The notes under the pieces: generated by a model | What the model saw: the letters and a program-made list of their open reading frames with translations, nothing else | The model's database searches: none | What the model was told of the DNA's origin: nothing | Assembly: GCA_036768485.1 (NCBI GenBank) | Contig: JAVLUZ010000835.1 | Span: 372,001 to 436,000, forward strand | Reading direction: 5' to 3' | DNA length: 64,000 bases | DNA from: Mermis nigrescens | Taxonomy: Eukaryota; Nematoda; Enoplea; Mermithida; Mermithidae | Program-made: the position numbers and the translations under genes | Part shown: positions 15,101 through 23,967 of the stretch, piece after piece | How positions within the stretch are numbered: position 1 is the stretch's first letter | Layout of the letters: every line of letters starts with the position of its first letter

Positions 15101-18100
15101 CAATACGTATCTCCTTATGGGTAAATATGACTTTTCTTTTTTGGCATTAGCGCATTTAAAAAAGAAAGTCATTTAAACACTTTTGATTAAAAATAAACAA
15201 AATTCCAAATTTCGTAGAAATAGAATGCCTCGCAACACGCAAGTGACAGGGCAGGCTCTTAGCCAACCACTGAGCTCTTAGAATCCCTTCAGGCGCTGCC
15301 AATCTTGAGTAAAATCATTTATTTGCATCTAATTTACCAACACCACACATTCCCATAGAAGGAGAGGGGGTGAGGGGGTATTACCCCCTCAGGGTCCAAA
15401 ACTCAAAGCACTGTCAGACGATTTTCGGTGAAAACCTTTTGAATTTTTTTGAACTTAATTTTTAGTATGGCAAAAGTGCACCTAAGTATTAGAATTTCAC
15501 GAAGTGATACAGTATTTTTGAATGTATGTAAGCAAGAGTAAATAGACAAACTATCACTATAAAATATGCATGTAACAGCTCGAAATTTTGGGAGAGGGGG
15601 TCCTCGGCATACATGTAACAGCTGGAAATCTCGGGTAGGGGTCCCTGGCCATTTTTAGAAGGAGAGAGGGTAAGAGACTCCAATTTTGGGTCAAAAATGG
15701 CAAAAACACCTAAAAATAGCCAAAAAAGCGCAAGTTTTCGCCAAAAATGAGGGAGAATGGTCAAAACTTTTCAGAATTTGGACGGGGTTCGGGGCTTAAA
15801 AGCGTGGGTGGGAGATGGCCCAGACCCCCAGTTACATGTATATTTCTCGGCCATTTTTAGTGGGGGGGGGGGTAAGCGACTCCGATTTTCGGCCAAAAGT
15901 GGCACAAACACCTAAAAATAGCCAAAAAAACACCAAGTTTTCGCCAAGAATGGGGGAGGGTGGGTCAAAATTTTCTGATGTTAAGGGGCTGTGTGAGGAG
16001 GACGTCCAAGCCTAGGTGGGGAATTCCACAAAGTCCCCTGTTACACGCATAGTTTACAGCCATATTTAGGGGGAGGTAAATGACCACCAACTTTTGGTCG
16101 AAAATGGCAAAAACGCACCTAAAAATGGCCAAAAAATGCAGGTTTTGGCCAAAAATCGATTTCGGCCCGCGCATTTATTTTTGGAGCCATTTTTATACAA
16201 TGTTAAAATACTTTCTCGGCAAAGTGATATTAATTTTAACGCTTTTTCAGTATTTGTTAGAAAATTTCAAAAAATTTTCGGCGCTTCGCGCAAAATATCG
16301 CCAATATACTGTATTTAGATTCAAGCAGGGGTATTAAACACTCCAAAATCAATCTTTGTGTAATATAGGCATCTTTATGCAGATTCAAATATCTATTGTA
16401 TCTATTTCTACTGTTTTTAAAGATTTTATGCAAAAATAAGTTTTATTTAATAACTTTGCACTTTTTTTGCCGTCCAAAGACGAAATTGACTAATTTATCT
16501 TGATGTTGCATTAGATTTATAAGCGCAGTAGTGCTTATTACAAGATTTATTTGGCATATTACAATTTCTGTAATATTTCTGATTTTGTAGTACAAGTTGT
16601 TTTAGCTTTCTCAGTCGAGTTTTATGTGTAAATTCCATCAAACGCTCATGAAAAGTTCGGCGCTTCGCGCCGAACTAATATAATCAAGTAAATTCAGGCC
16701 GAAAAATCAATTTAGGACCACGGTGTTTTGTATTCGACGAAGATTTTTCACGATGTACAAAAACTTTTCAGGACCGTCTTTGTACATGTACAAAGATTTT
16801 TGGGAAGACAAAAAGTGTAAGGTGTTAAATTCCTGAACATTTTCGACGCTTCGCGCCAACATCAGTAATTCTCTGTCCTATATATCTTCAAAATGGTAGA
16901 ATTTGCGTTTAGAATGGAAAAATGTCAGTGTCGGCCACGGTTTTTTTTGTACTCGGCAAAGATTTTTCCCGATGTACAAAGACTTTTCGGGACCGTCTTT
17001 GTACATGTACAAAGATTTTTGGGAAGACAAAAATTGCAAAGAAGGTCTAAAATTCGGGAAAATTTCGGCGTTTCGCGCCGAAATGAGTAATTGTGTGTTC
17101 TATATATCTTTATAATGGCAGAAATTGCATTTCAAAAGTAAAAATGTCAAATTTTTCGGCGCTTCGCGCCGTTTTAAGACGATTCTTAGTGATTTTTAAC
17201 CTTAGAGACCTAGAAATTAGCTAAAACACGGCCTCTTTTAGAATATTCGACCTCTGTTTGGTCACCACATACAAAGCAAAATATTCGTAACATTGAAAAG
17301 GTTCAACGATACTTTACTAAACGTGTCTTAGGGTGCCGTTATCCAAACATCATGTCTTATCAGGATCGACTTCAGGTATTGAATCTGGAATATCTAGAGA
17401 ATAGAAGGTTATTGTACGATTTAAGTATGGTGTACAAAATGTTTCATTCTGCAGTTGATGTTAATGTAAATGACTTCTTCACATTATCAGACAACAACAC
17501 TAGATCCACCAACACATTAAAATTAAAAGTCACTGCTCTAAAATCTAACTTGAAGAAATATTTTTTCAGTCACAGAATAATAAATGTTTGGAATATGCTC
17601 CCGAATCAGTGGTAAACGCTTCCAGTAGTAATATGTTTAGGCTAAAATTAGAAAATCTAAAAATGAACTATGGAGAATAAACCTTAGTCATAAGTAAGAG
17701 CACTGCCTTTATGACCTTGCACAGCAATGTTTCTTCTTGGTGCGAGCTGTATTCGCATTATTGCTTTAATGTCTTTATTCTGTATTCTACATTTTCCGCG
17801 ACTGTACATTTTTCTCTTCGTTAATGTTTTCTGATGACGTATTTTCGCTGTTGCAATAAACTTTACTTACTTTACTTATGAAAAGTTGGAGAACTCTGTT
17901 TTTACCACACTAAAGTCGCTGCTATACCATATTATAGTGCCCAAAAATTTTGTGTGTACAAAATGTACAAAGATTTTTTAGGAAGACAAAAACTGTAAAA
18001 AGATGTAAAATTCCAACAATTTTCGGCGCTTCGCTCCGAACTGATAAATTATTTGTCCTATATATCTTTAAAATGGCAGAATTTGCATTTAGAATGGAAG

Positions 18101-21100
18101 AATGTCAAAATTTTTCGGCGCTTCGCGCCGTTTTCAGATAATTTTTAGTATTTTTTGGCGTCAGAAACCCAGAAATTAGCTATAATACACTATCAAAGAT
18201 CGAAAACCCTGTTTAACCACACTAAAATCGCTACTGTACTATAGTATAGCACACAAAAATTTCCATGTACAAAATGTACAAAGACTTTTGGGGACCATCT
18301 TTGTACATGTACAAACGGACCTTGTACAAAAAAAAACACTGTGTCGGCTAATAATAATGCACCACTTAATTTATGTACTGGTCCCCCATTTCGGGATTTC
18401 ACCCCTGCCTTAACTCTGGACCATGGAAAACTATGACCAACACCTATAATAATTTTGTGTTTGCTTTGCGAGTCTGAACTAAGAAATGAAATACAAAATT
18501 GCATTTTTCTGAAATTTTGTTCTATATTGCATAGGGTTCCATAAAAACGATTGAGAGTGCAATTATGTTTGCCTACCTACTTCCAAGATGTTATTGATAA
18601 ATTTAACCAACGATTTGCATCACGCGGAATAAAAACAGAATATGGGACAGGACAGCAGTGTTTTTTGTATTCGGCAAAGATTTTTTCCGATGTACAAAGA
18701 CTCTTCAGGACCTTCTTCGTACATGTACAAAGATTTTTGGAAAGACAAAAACTATAAAAAGGTGTAAAATTCCCAAAAACTTTTCGGCGCTTGGCGTCGA
18801 AATGAGTGATTGTTTGTCCCATATATCTGTAAAATGGCAGAATTTGTATTTAGAATGAAAAAATGTCAAATTTTTCGGCGCTTCGCGCCGTTTTGAGACA
18901 AGTTGTAGTCATTTTTGGCGTCAGAAGCCCAAAAATTAGTTAAAATGCACTACCAAAGGTCGAAAAACCCTGTTTTACCACACTAAAATCGCTACTGTAA
19001 CGTATTACAGTACATAAAAATTAGCATGTACAAAATGTACAAAGACTTTCGGGGACCATCTTTGTACATGTACAAACGAACGTTGCACAAAAAAACACTG
19101 CAGGACAGCCATTAATTTCTGCCTAAAAAGAAATTATCGCCTAATAATTGGGAAGAGAGATAAGCTCACGGAGGTGGCCGAAAATAAAAGGCTGTTCACT
19201 CCTTCTCTGTCCTCCAGATGACCGTCTATCTCCACTCAAAATTTCTGCATATCTCTAAATTCAATCGCAGCGAATCAAAACTATGTCTTCTTCTAATTTT
19301 TACGATTTGATACCTTATGTCTATTCACGATATCGCGCAACTGACTGGCCAGAACTTTGTCAACTTCGCGTCGAACAAAAATGTGGGGTATTTTGTAGAA
19401 CGGAGACTCGAGCGGCAATTGCAACTGCGTTTGAATATAGAAAAACATATCAATGTGTCGTTCCATGCGGGCTGGCGTTGAAAAATCAATGCGGCGCCTT
19501 AATATTATTGATGAATTAAAATAAATCTCAATTTGCCGAAAAAAAGAATTTTTTTTCATTGAGCAGTCGCTATTCGTCTGGATACTATCTCCAACAACGA
19601 ATGCCTCACTGTGACAGGGATTCGTGAGGGACATATGTAATGCAGACTTTTTAGGACGACACATCATAGCAACTGTAGCTTTAAGCGTCAACTCAGTCTC
19701 TTGACATCTCAGTGTGATTTTTTGATCCTACTTAAATCTTAAATTTGGGCATCATGTCCTAAGTTCAGTCCGCCCTTATTTAGTCATGAATGATTGTACC
19801 TAAACGTGTATCAAAGAAGCGCTAGCGTACATATTAAAAATAATAAGTCATACATTGTCTAAAAATTTACCCTCGAAGTGCGTTGCAGAAAACCAAAACG
19901 TCGATACTAGGTAGGTATTTAATCCGAGGTGAAATCTGACAGGTAATGTAAGATGCTGTGTAAACAACCAGCAATTAGGGTATCCTATCAGTTTTATAAG
20001 TATATTGTATACTTTCATCAAGATATCGTTCAGCTGAACCATTCCCAACCATACATGTAACAGGTGGATAATGGATCCCCACTCAAAATTGATCGTCCCT
20101 CATCCCCAAAGCCAAAAAGTTTTTAATCCTCCTCCATTTTTGGAAAAAATTGAATTTTTGGTTGTTTTCATGTGTTTTCTGACCGTTTTATGCCGAAAAT
20201 CTGAGGTCATGTACCTCACCCCCTTAAGAATGGCCGGGTGCCTCAACGAGACATGTTCCCAGCGCTTAATTAAGCAAGCGATTCGCTTTTTGTAATATTC
20301 CGTACGACAAATAAAGTTAAAAAGCCTTTATTTTTCTCCTTCCTTTCAGCAATGCTTTTTCTGCTCAAAAAAACGAGTGCGCAACCGGCTCCTTTGACCC
20401 AATCGAGTTATTAAAATACGAGGGGACATGGACGATCTCCCACTCGAAATCGACCGACTCTCCAATCCCCCAAAAATTAAGACTTCTAATTACCCAATAT
20501 TTTGGGCAAAAACTAAACCATTACGAAAGTTTTTAGCCAGCTATGCCTCTCTATGGAAATTTTGAGCGGTTATATAAACGTACGGTTACTAAGATATTAA
20601 AAAAGAATAGTAAGCTGAGCAGCTTAATTATTGATTTTTGACTAGCAAAAATCAATAATTAATCAGCTGTACGCAATAATCCATAATTGTCCATCGATTC
20701 GATTTCCAAGCGTCAGAAAGATACGTGATCTTGGCCGGGGGAGGTTGGTGGGTTTTAACCCTAGAAAAGTTTTTACTCTCACCCAAATCCTCGATTTTCC
20801 AAAACATATCACGAAGTTCGAAAAAAGTGCTGTTTTAAGCGTTTTTAGCTATCTGTTTGTTTAAAAGAGTCAAATTTTAGGCGCTTCGGACCATACGCTC
20901 ATTTTTTGACAATACTTTGTTCAATTTATTGGAATTTTACTGATTTTTCAAACTATTCTACTCCGTTTTTGTGCTCTAGAAAGATAGAGCATCGTCAGAA
21001 GCGCCCACGACGTTTTCAAAGCGTATCCGCGGTTTTTGAGCTCAAAACAGACACTGTAAAATTTTTGCCCCCTAGAATTCCCATGAAATAAAAAAATTGA

Positions 21101-23967
21101 CAGAAATCCGAAATTTAAAAAAAAACCAAAATCGACAGTATCCGCCGTAGCCAAAGCAATAAATGACATGTGTGTAATATGAATATTTAGAGAGAAAACG
21201 AGGCAAACTCACCAGCCCTGTTCAGCTTTAAACTGAAGAACGGCAAGCAATATGCGACATAGTCCTCCATTCGGCTCGAAATCATAAAAGAACTTCGACT
21301 AAAATATACGAAAATAATAAAATGATAACCAGATTTCACTGTTAAACGAAGCTTAAGTATTTTTACTAAAACTTAATACAGGTTTTGAAATAAAAAAATC
21401 AAGACACTAAAAAGCAAAAATCCACGAAAATGTTATTAGAAAGTGAATTTTAATCTTTATAGAGAATAAGCGAGGAATTCTTACAACCCGGTTATAAATG
21501 TTACACATTATCTGAGTGAAGTCTAGCAAATCGACCAAAAACGGCATCAGGTTTCTGCGTTTCTTATTTCCACATATGAATTTAATGAAGTGAGAAAGCG
21601 CTTCAATCTTTCTAGCAATTAGCGCTTGTCAGCTATTTTGAACAGCATCCTATTTTAATTAGCATGAAATGAAAATGATCAACATAGAAGTGAGCATATT
21701 ATTCATCTATCAAAACCTTATACCGTATGCAAAGCAATGAGCACATTCAAGACTCAAATGTTGCAAGTAGTTGAAGATAAATTCTGCTCCTTTCTGATAA
21801 GATGACATGGAATTAGAATCTACGTTGAGAAGGGGTTAGACTGGCAATGTTAGAAGCTTTTGAGATTTTGTAACATTCAGCTTAGGCATATATAGATTAG
21901 TAAAATGTCGTGCCGTATCAATAATTTTTATATTGTCTTTGTTTTGATACCCAAATTAAATTAACTGAGTCAAAAACGATCTAAAAAGACAAAAAATTTT
22001 ACGAATCGGATTAATTAATATGTACATTTTTATAATTAAAGCGCTTTATAAGTATATACATACATACATGTAAATTATTTGGTCGCCTTTGTCATTTGAC
22101 TTGCAGAAATATGAGTACCACGTTTAACCTTTAATTCTATTTTGAACAATTTTTAGGATAAAAAATAACTTTTGAAAAAAATGAAAAAATATGGTGTTGT
22201 GAATTTATAGTAACATAGCGCTGCATTCATACAAAAATAAAGATGTCATATAAAATAAAATAACATAATATGCATTCACATGAATAAAAATAGGATATAA
22301 AATAATATAATATATTTATTATGAGAAATTTCCCTGATCCTGCTCATTTACCATGACATAGCCAGTATATAAATAGAGATTGTAAAAAATAAATTGAAGA
22401 AGTGAAAATCGACCGCAACTCAAGTGAAACGATTAACTTACGGGTAGTTTAGTTATAACAGGATTGTTGTTACGCTTGCCGAAGACTTCTTCCTGGAATC
22501 GAACTAACTGGGTAATTGTACCACACAGCGATTTGGCAGTAAGTGGCTCGCCAGAGGTGATCTGAGAATATTCATGGAAACCTTCAGGCGCATAAATTAT
22601 AGAATCAAACAAAGCAATAATTTTCATAATGCATTTATTCGTGAAACACGGTCAACAGAAAAAATCTGACAATGCTTCTTTGTAACAGCCCTCTTTGACA
22701 TCTACAAAGACTTTTGGGCACCGTTTTTTCCAGCGATTTGGTTAACATTTTAAACCAGACCATGTATGATCCGGGGTGGGATTTCCCCCCCCCGCAGAAA
22801 AATTTTCACCACCCACGAAAAATTTTCACCACCCACAAGAATATTTTCAACCCCCAGGATAAGCGATTTTTTAGAAGTTCCAAAAATTTCCTGAAAGTTT
22901 GTAGGAAAGATGCTTTTTTAAGCAGTTTTAGCTATCTATTTGCTCCAAAATGCCATATGTATTTTCGGCGCTTCGCGCCATTATACTTATGTTTTTACTA
23001 TATCTTGTTAAATGTATCCCGACTTTTTTTGATTTTTTTCGAAATTTTTTGTTTTTATGCTCTAGAAAGACAGAGCATCCTCAGAAACGCTGAGAAATGA
23101 TGTTTTTGACGCGTACCTACTATTTTGGACCCAAAAAGGCACTTTTTAATTTCACCCCCTACCAGAATTCCCATGCTGTGCATGTATGAACCAGAACCAA
23201 AATTTTTCCCCCACATTTTTCAGTTTTTTAACATCCCTTTGTGAGGTATAAAATCGTCCAAGAATTGAGCGCCCGTGTTGAAAAATCAGTGTTTTTAGTA
23301 GGAAATTCTATAAGGCGATAGTTTGTAAAGGTAGTGTAAAAAACGTTAAAACTCAATTTTTCAATACGGCGCGAAGCGCCAGAAAATTTTGAAATTTCAG
23401 CTCTAATACGCATTGTTGCATAACAAAAGTTGTCCAAATCCGGCGCGGCCTAAACATAAATAACAAGTGTATAATGAAATTAAATCTATTCAGTGCGAAG
23501 CGCCGGAAAAATTTTGATATTTTGCCTCTCTAAAACGCATTTCTGCACTACAAAAATTTACCGCAAATGCCAACCAAACCAGAAATTTTTTCTTTTTCAA
23601 AATTTTGGTTGACAAATAGACCAAAAAGTGGAAAAAAACGGCGCTTTCACGAGGTATTTGCGAAATCAAAAATATTTCCGTTTATCACCCTCACTTACAT
23701 TATGTAGGTACATACATAAAAATAGAAATAGAAAACGAGCTTTTTAATAAAAAAATTTCAACATGCAACTCATATCAAGCTATACATTTCAAACTTACTA
23801 GTGAACCTATGCAAGTATTATCCTTGACTTAGCGAACTATTTCTACCTACCTTCTTCGGCTGTTTTAACAGCCAAGACTTCACGTTCTCCAACAACGCTA
23901 ATGTTTCTGGTGTATCATAAAAACGATAATTTGGTAAACCATCAGATTTTCTCTGAATAGTCGTCAT
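1..23967 (-). CDS. SMARCC: SMARCC/SWI3-type SWI/SNF complex core subunit, 13 visible exons, 3' part off window
   Basis: Scaffold subunit of SWI/SNF (BAF/PBAF) chromatin remodellers in the nucleus. Joined exons: 23967-23851, 22561-22442, 21298-21213, 19497-19314, 14605-14463, 13018-12862, 7857-7733, 7546-7446, 5429-5222, 4459-4388, 2225-2112, 1047-897, 159-1. All phases agree, giving about 579 codons. Residues 1-270 match the SMARCC N-terminal BRCT/chromo-like module ([20 protein letters not shown]). Residues 270-395 are a charged linker. Residues about 397-500 are the SWIRM domain ([47 protein letters not shown]). The last exon ends in SRTDIY, the segment that precedes the SANT domain in animal SMARCC proteins. 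Assignment rests on recognition of family motifs; exon 6's 3' end and the exon 12 acceptor are uncertain. Introns of 186 to about 5000 bases are full of transposons. Confidence 0.95.
700..872 (+). repeat. Fragment of dispersed repeat family B
   Basis: Matches the right half of the copies at 13585-14010, 20735-21090 and 22762-23190: a 'ctctagaaagatagagcatc'-like hairpin, 'gacgcgtatccacc', and an end near 'agaattcccatgctg'. It begins only about 25 bases beyond the exon 12 donor. Confidence 0.7.
897..1047 (-). CDS. SMARCC: SMARCC exon 12 (end of SWIRM)
   Basis: Completes an Arg codon, then 50 codons: [33 protein letters not shown], ending PPKQ. This is the last SWIRM helix and the following conserved Pro-rich segment. 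The donor is CAG|GTGACA. No AG precedes the exon: the intron appears to end in TATTTTTACG. The coding match itself is unambiguous; the 5' boundary is inferred from phase. Confidence 0.9.
1048..2111 (-). other. SMARCC intron 11, non-canonical acceptor
   Basis: Starts with a good donor (CG|GTAAAT) but no AG lies next to exon 12. ATTTTACG ends exon 11 and TTTTTACG ends the intron, so the intron is bounded by a short direct repeat. A short piece at 1258-1330 matches the repeat ends at 24595 and 25325 ('caggcccgtgtccaagattg'). Otherwise nothing recognised. Confidence 0.6.
2112..2225 (-). CDS. SMARCC: SMARCC exon 11 (central SWIRM)
   Basis: After TTAATTAG|T it encodes [37 protein letters not shown] and the first two bases of Arg. 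This is the most conserved core of the SMARCC SWIRM domain. Donor GTAAAT. Confidence 0.95.
2371..2811 (+). mobile_element. hAT-like MITE, copy 1 (441 bp)
   Basis: Ends are CAGTGTTTTTTGTA and, inverted, CAGTGTTTGTTGTA. Flanks are CGTACAGG and AGTACAGG, an 8-bp duplication with one mismatch, the hAT size. Inside are the CGGCGCGAAGCGCCG hairpin (2669-2683), a second partial hairpin, and sub-terminal 'gtacatgtacaaag' motifs. No coding capacity. Lies in SMARCC intron 10. Confidence 0.85.
2812..3330 (+). repeat. Dispersed repeat family J, copy 1
   Basis: About 70% similar by eye to 9040-9448 plus 10806-11117. Shared blocks include 'ttggaaggt', 'tttgcagattttcccaccta', 'ggcaaactttgg' and 'aaatatag'. 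Begins at 'gtacagggtgtc'. The end of the second copy reads 'aaggacaccctgtac', suggesting short terminal inverted repeats. Confidence 0.6.
3636..4074 (+). mobile_element. hAT-like MITE, copy 2 (439 bp)
   Basis: Aligns end to end with the copy at 2371-2811 and carries the hairpin CGGCGCGAAGCGCCG at 3926-3940. Flanks CTGCTGAA and ATGCAGAA match at 6 of 8 positions, consistent with an older insertion. In SMARCC intron 10. Confidence 0.75.
4388..4459 (-). CDS. SMARCC: SMARCC exon 10 (SWIRM, small exon)
   Basis: A 72-base exon too short to stand out as an open frame. The acceptor TTCCAG|C completes Ser, followed by [15 protein letters not shown] and RSKSRTPE, then the first two bases of Val before GTAAGT. 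It fits exactly between WFDYN (exon 9) and YLAYRN (exon 11) of the SWIRM domain. Confidence 0.93.
4823..4845. repeat. Perfect 11-bp inverted repeat with 1-base spacer
   Basis: CAGGGTCACAT, one base, ATGTGACCCTG. Lies in SMARCC intron 9 in a slightly GC-richer unassigned stretch (4800-4910). Resembles a hormone-receptor half-site pair only superficially; more likely repeat debris. Confidence 0.5.
5222..5429 (-). CDS. SMARCC: SMARCC exon 9 (linker and start of SWIRM)
   Basis: The acceptor TTTTGCAG|GT completes Gly from exon 8, followed by 68 codons. An Asn/Ser/Asp-rich linker ([29 protein letters not shown]) leads into [19 protein letters not shown], the diagnostic beginning of the SMARCC SWIRM domain. 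Ends AAC AG|GTGCGA; the Ser codon is completed by exon 10. Confidence 0.95.
5517..5715 (+). repeat. Dispersed repeat family K
   Basis: Begins 'catacatgtaacagg' and ends 'tagccggggactccc'. Related to 14040-14230, 20050-20250 and 20420-20560, and inverted to the tandem block at 15560-16185. Function unknown. Confidence 0.55.
6186..6560. repeat. AT-rich element of 'aatagttc' words
   Basis: Dense imperfect repeats of 'aatagttc' and 'actatt' on both strands, so the two halves are partly self-complementary (6215-6320 against 6410-6530, both next to 'ggtgcaac'/'gttgcacc'). Starts near CAGGGACC and ends near GAACACTG, which could be degenerate hAT-type termini; no target duplication seen. Confidence 0.45.
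6600..7195 (+). repeat. Dispersed repeat family C
   Basis: Contains the signature words 'ccaatggatagtgctcgatg', 'accaccatttttaagacc' and 'cttggtgctgccca'. Inverted or partial copies occur at 34565-34830, 44890-45270 and 47440-47660. Includes a decayed GC hairpin at 6832. Confidence 0.6.
7446..7546 (-). CDS. SMARCC: SMARCC exon 8 (linker)
   Basis: CTATTTGCAG|C completes Asn, followed by 33 codons: [32 protein letters not shown], then one base of Gly before GTTGGC. It matches the SMARCC linker pattern of a basic patch, an acidic stretch, then a PxPNxxEV motif just upstream of SWIRM. Confidence 0.88.
7733..7857 (-). CDS. SMARCC: SMARCC exon 7 (basic linker)
   Basis: After TTTTAG it encodes [12 protein letters not shown], then the basic run [20 protein letters not shown]. 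This corresponds to the R-R-K-x-I and KKRKRSPSP nuclear-localisation-like segment of animal SMARCC. The donor is GTTATT, phase 2. An alternative acceptor three bases downstream (CAG) keeps the frame. The intron to exon 8 is only 186 bases, by far the shortest in the gene. Confidence 0.85.
8490..8940 (+). repeat. Decayed TIR element with 'tgtgcattatccgag' ends
   Basis: 'ctcggataatgcaca' (about 8666) and its inverse 'tgtgcattatccgag' (about 8913) bracket a short AT-rich core. The pattern resembles pogo/Tigger-type MITEs of animals. In SMARCC intron 6. Confidence 0.5.
9040..11117 (+). repeat. Family J copy 2, split by an inserted element
   Basis: 9040-9440 and 10806-11117 together correspond to the uninterrupted copy at 2812-3330. 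The break coincides with the insertion at 9449-10797. Ends in 'aaggacaccctgtac'. Confidence 0.6.
9449..10797. mobile_element. hAT-like non-autonomous element (1349 bp)
   Basis: Both ends carry TAGGGATGTCCC in inverted orientation. The flanks TTATTCAA and CTATTCAA are an 8-bp duplication with one mismatch. The interior is AT-rich with no transposase-like frame; the right end is unusually GC-rich ('ccccgtccgggggcaagcc'). It interrupts family J, so it is younger than that repeat. Confidence 0.8.
11492..11892. mobile_element. TA-flanked MITE with about 85-bp inverted ends
   Basis: Left 'gctcgccacgaaatttgaac' pairs with the right arm 'ccgtggcgag'. Shared arm words include 'acaataaagaa', 'tttatttaggaacgc' and 'ctaatcgcc'. 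TA occurs at both edges, as in Tc1/mariner-type insertion. No coding capacity. Confidence 0.7.
12128..12260 (+). repeat. Minisatellite, about 32 bp x 3-4
   Basis: Repeats of 'gacccggacccgaaattttc' separated by short A/T-rich spacers. GC-rich in an AT-rich intron. Confidence 0.8.
12862..13018 (-). CDS. SMARCC: SMARCC exon 6 (chromo-like module)
   Basis: CTTCAG|C completes Ser, then [48 protein letters not shown]. It matches the SYDTW...[20 protein letters not shown] segment of animal SMARCC. The 3' end is uncertain: GG|GTTCGC at 12861 and ACT|GTCAGT at 12837 are both in phase. The first gives a length closer to the family. Confidence 0.88.
13585..14010 (+). repeat. Dispersed repeat family B
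   Basis: About 420 bases. Begins 'ggggtgggatttcacccc', has C-rich 'ttttcaaccccc' words, a 'gctctagtaaatatagagc' hairpin and 'gacgcgtatgtacc', and ends 'agaattcccatactgcgcat'. Other copies at 20735, 22762 and (partial) 700. Confidence 0.7.
14040..14230 (+). repeat. Dispersed repeat family K
   Basis: 'ccccactcgaagtcggttg' through 'aaaatcggccggatactgcc'; related to the copies at 5517, 20050 and 20420. Confidence 0.5.
14463..14605 (-). CDS. SMARCC: SMARCC exon 5 (BRCT-like module)
   Basis: The acceptor GCGTAG opens [47 protein letters not shown], then two bases of Ser before GTTAGT. It corresponds to the conserved ASHVVYPVP...VRPVMKR...LLHW stretch of SMARCC. Exon 4 ends RHK in phase 0, as required. 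Confidence 0.93.
15560..16185 (+). repeat. Three tandem copies of a ~210-bp unit
   Basis: Each unit has 'acatgta' or a similar opening, 'ggccatttttag', a G-run, 'cgactccgattttcggcc'-like text and 'cacctaaaaatagccaaaaa'. In SMARCC intron 4. Related in inverted orientation to family K. Confidence 0.7.
16719..16935 (-). mobile_element. Partial hAT-like MITE (left half)
   Basis: Matches the first ~215 bases of the MITE at 18656-19100 in the same reading direction, which is inverted relative to the copies at 2371 and 3636. It abuts the next MITE. Confidence 0.65.
16936..18340 (-). mobile_element. Dimeric hAT-like MITE interrupted by a LINE
   Basis: Flanked by the perfect 8-bp duplication GTGTCGGC (16928-16935 and 18341-18348). 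MITE sequence 16936-17255, LINE tail 17256-17879, then the right end of one MITE copy fused to most of another (17880-18340). Contains exact hairpins at 17157-17171 and 18116-18130. Another exact hairpin lies at 16658, just outside. Confidence 0.8.
17256..17879 (+). mobile_element. 5'-truncated CR1-like LINE, reverse-transcriptase tail
   Basis: The open frame 17352-17615 has the C-terminal RT pattern of these LINEs: [37 protein letters not shown], with a frameshift before the usual last helix. Ends in 'aataaactttacttactttac', a short-repeat tail typical of CR1-type 3' ends. Nested in the MITE. Confidence 0.85.
18656..19100 (-). mobile_element. hAT-like MITE, intact copy (445 bp)
   Basis: The best preserved copy: CAGTGTTTTTTGTA at the left, inverted CAGTGTTTTTTTG at the right, and the perfect 8-bp duplication CAGGACAG at 18648-18655 and 19101-19108. 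Two internal hairpins about 95 bases apart, the second exact at 18876-18890. In SMARCC intron 4. Confidence 0.93.
19314..19497 (-). CDS. SMARCC: SMARCC exon 4 (N-terminal module)
   Basis: One base completes Trp, then [45 protein letters not shown], ending at donor GTATCA. Animal SMARCC has RRYDFQNPSRMDRN.EMF...LKDIIKRH at this point. The acceptor ATTAAG lacks a pyrimidine tract but is in the required phase. Confidence 0.94.
20050..20560 (+). repeat. Two family K copies
   Basis: 20050-20250 ('catacatgtaacaggtggat' to 'ggccgggtgcct') and a shorter relative at 20420-20560 ('cccactcgaaatcgaccgac'). They lie in SMARCC intron 3. Confidence 0.5.
20735..21090 (+). repeat. Dispersed repeat family B
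   Basis: Same order of blocks as 13585-14010, including 'gtgctctagaaagatagagc' and the terminal 'agaattcccatg'. Confidence 0.65.
21213..21298 (-). CDS. SMARCC: SMARCC exon 3 (N-terminal module)
   Basis: An 86-base exon missed by open-frame length. ATTTTAG|TCG opens [20 protein letters not shown] and LQFKAEQG, and two bases of Trp precede GTGAGT. It matches the CFLDFKAGGSLCHIL...KFKSDQGW segment of animal SMARCC. Confidence 0.95.
22442..22561 (-). CDS. SMARCC: SMARCC exon 2 (N-terminal module)
   Basis: TTCTCAG|ATC opens [20 protein letters not shown] and [20 protein letters not shown], ending at donor GTAAGT. The [11 protein letters not shown] motif and following PLTKLP are hallmarks of SMARCC N-termini. 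The in-frame ATG further upstream is intronic. Confidence 0.96.
22762..23190 (+). repeat. Dispersed repeat family B
   Basis: Has the 'ttttcaccacccac' C-rich repeats, a GC hairpin near 22968, a 'gctctagaaagacagagc' hairpin and the 'agaattcccatgctgtgcat' end. In SMARCC intron 1. Confidence 0.7.
23340..23645 (+). repeat. Two tandem hairpin-bearing units
   Basis: 'cggcgcgaagcgccagaaaa' at about 23369 and 'agtgcgaagcgccggaaaaa' at about 23491, each followed by 'tttc/tttg..ctctaa.acgcat.tctgca.(t)aca', about 120 bases apart. The same text without the hairpin recurs at 27750-27830 and 26930-27000. Confidence 0.5.
23851..23967 (-). CDS. SMARCC: SMARCC exon 1 with start codon
   Basis: ATG at 23967-23965, then 39 codons: [39 protein letters not shown], donor GTAGGT. 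It matches the K(D)GGP...FYESPETL...V..WL segment at the SMARCC N-terminus. CTTTAG lies immediately before the ATG, so it could be a trans-splice acceptor or the end of a 5'-UTR intron. Few residues are missing relative to the family. Confidence 0.9.

Noticed and set aside
19283..19691. Independent genes on both strands at SMARCC exon 4
   Set aside because: The plus-strand frame is a shadow of the conserved minus-strand exon; the extra N-terminal part of the minus frame is intron.
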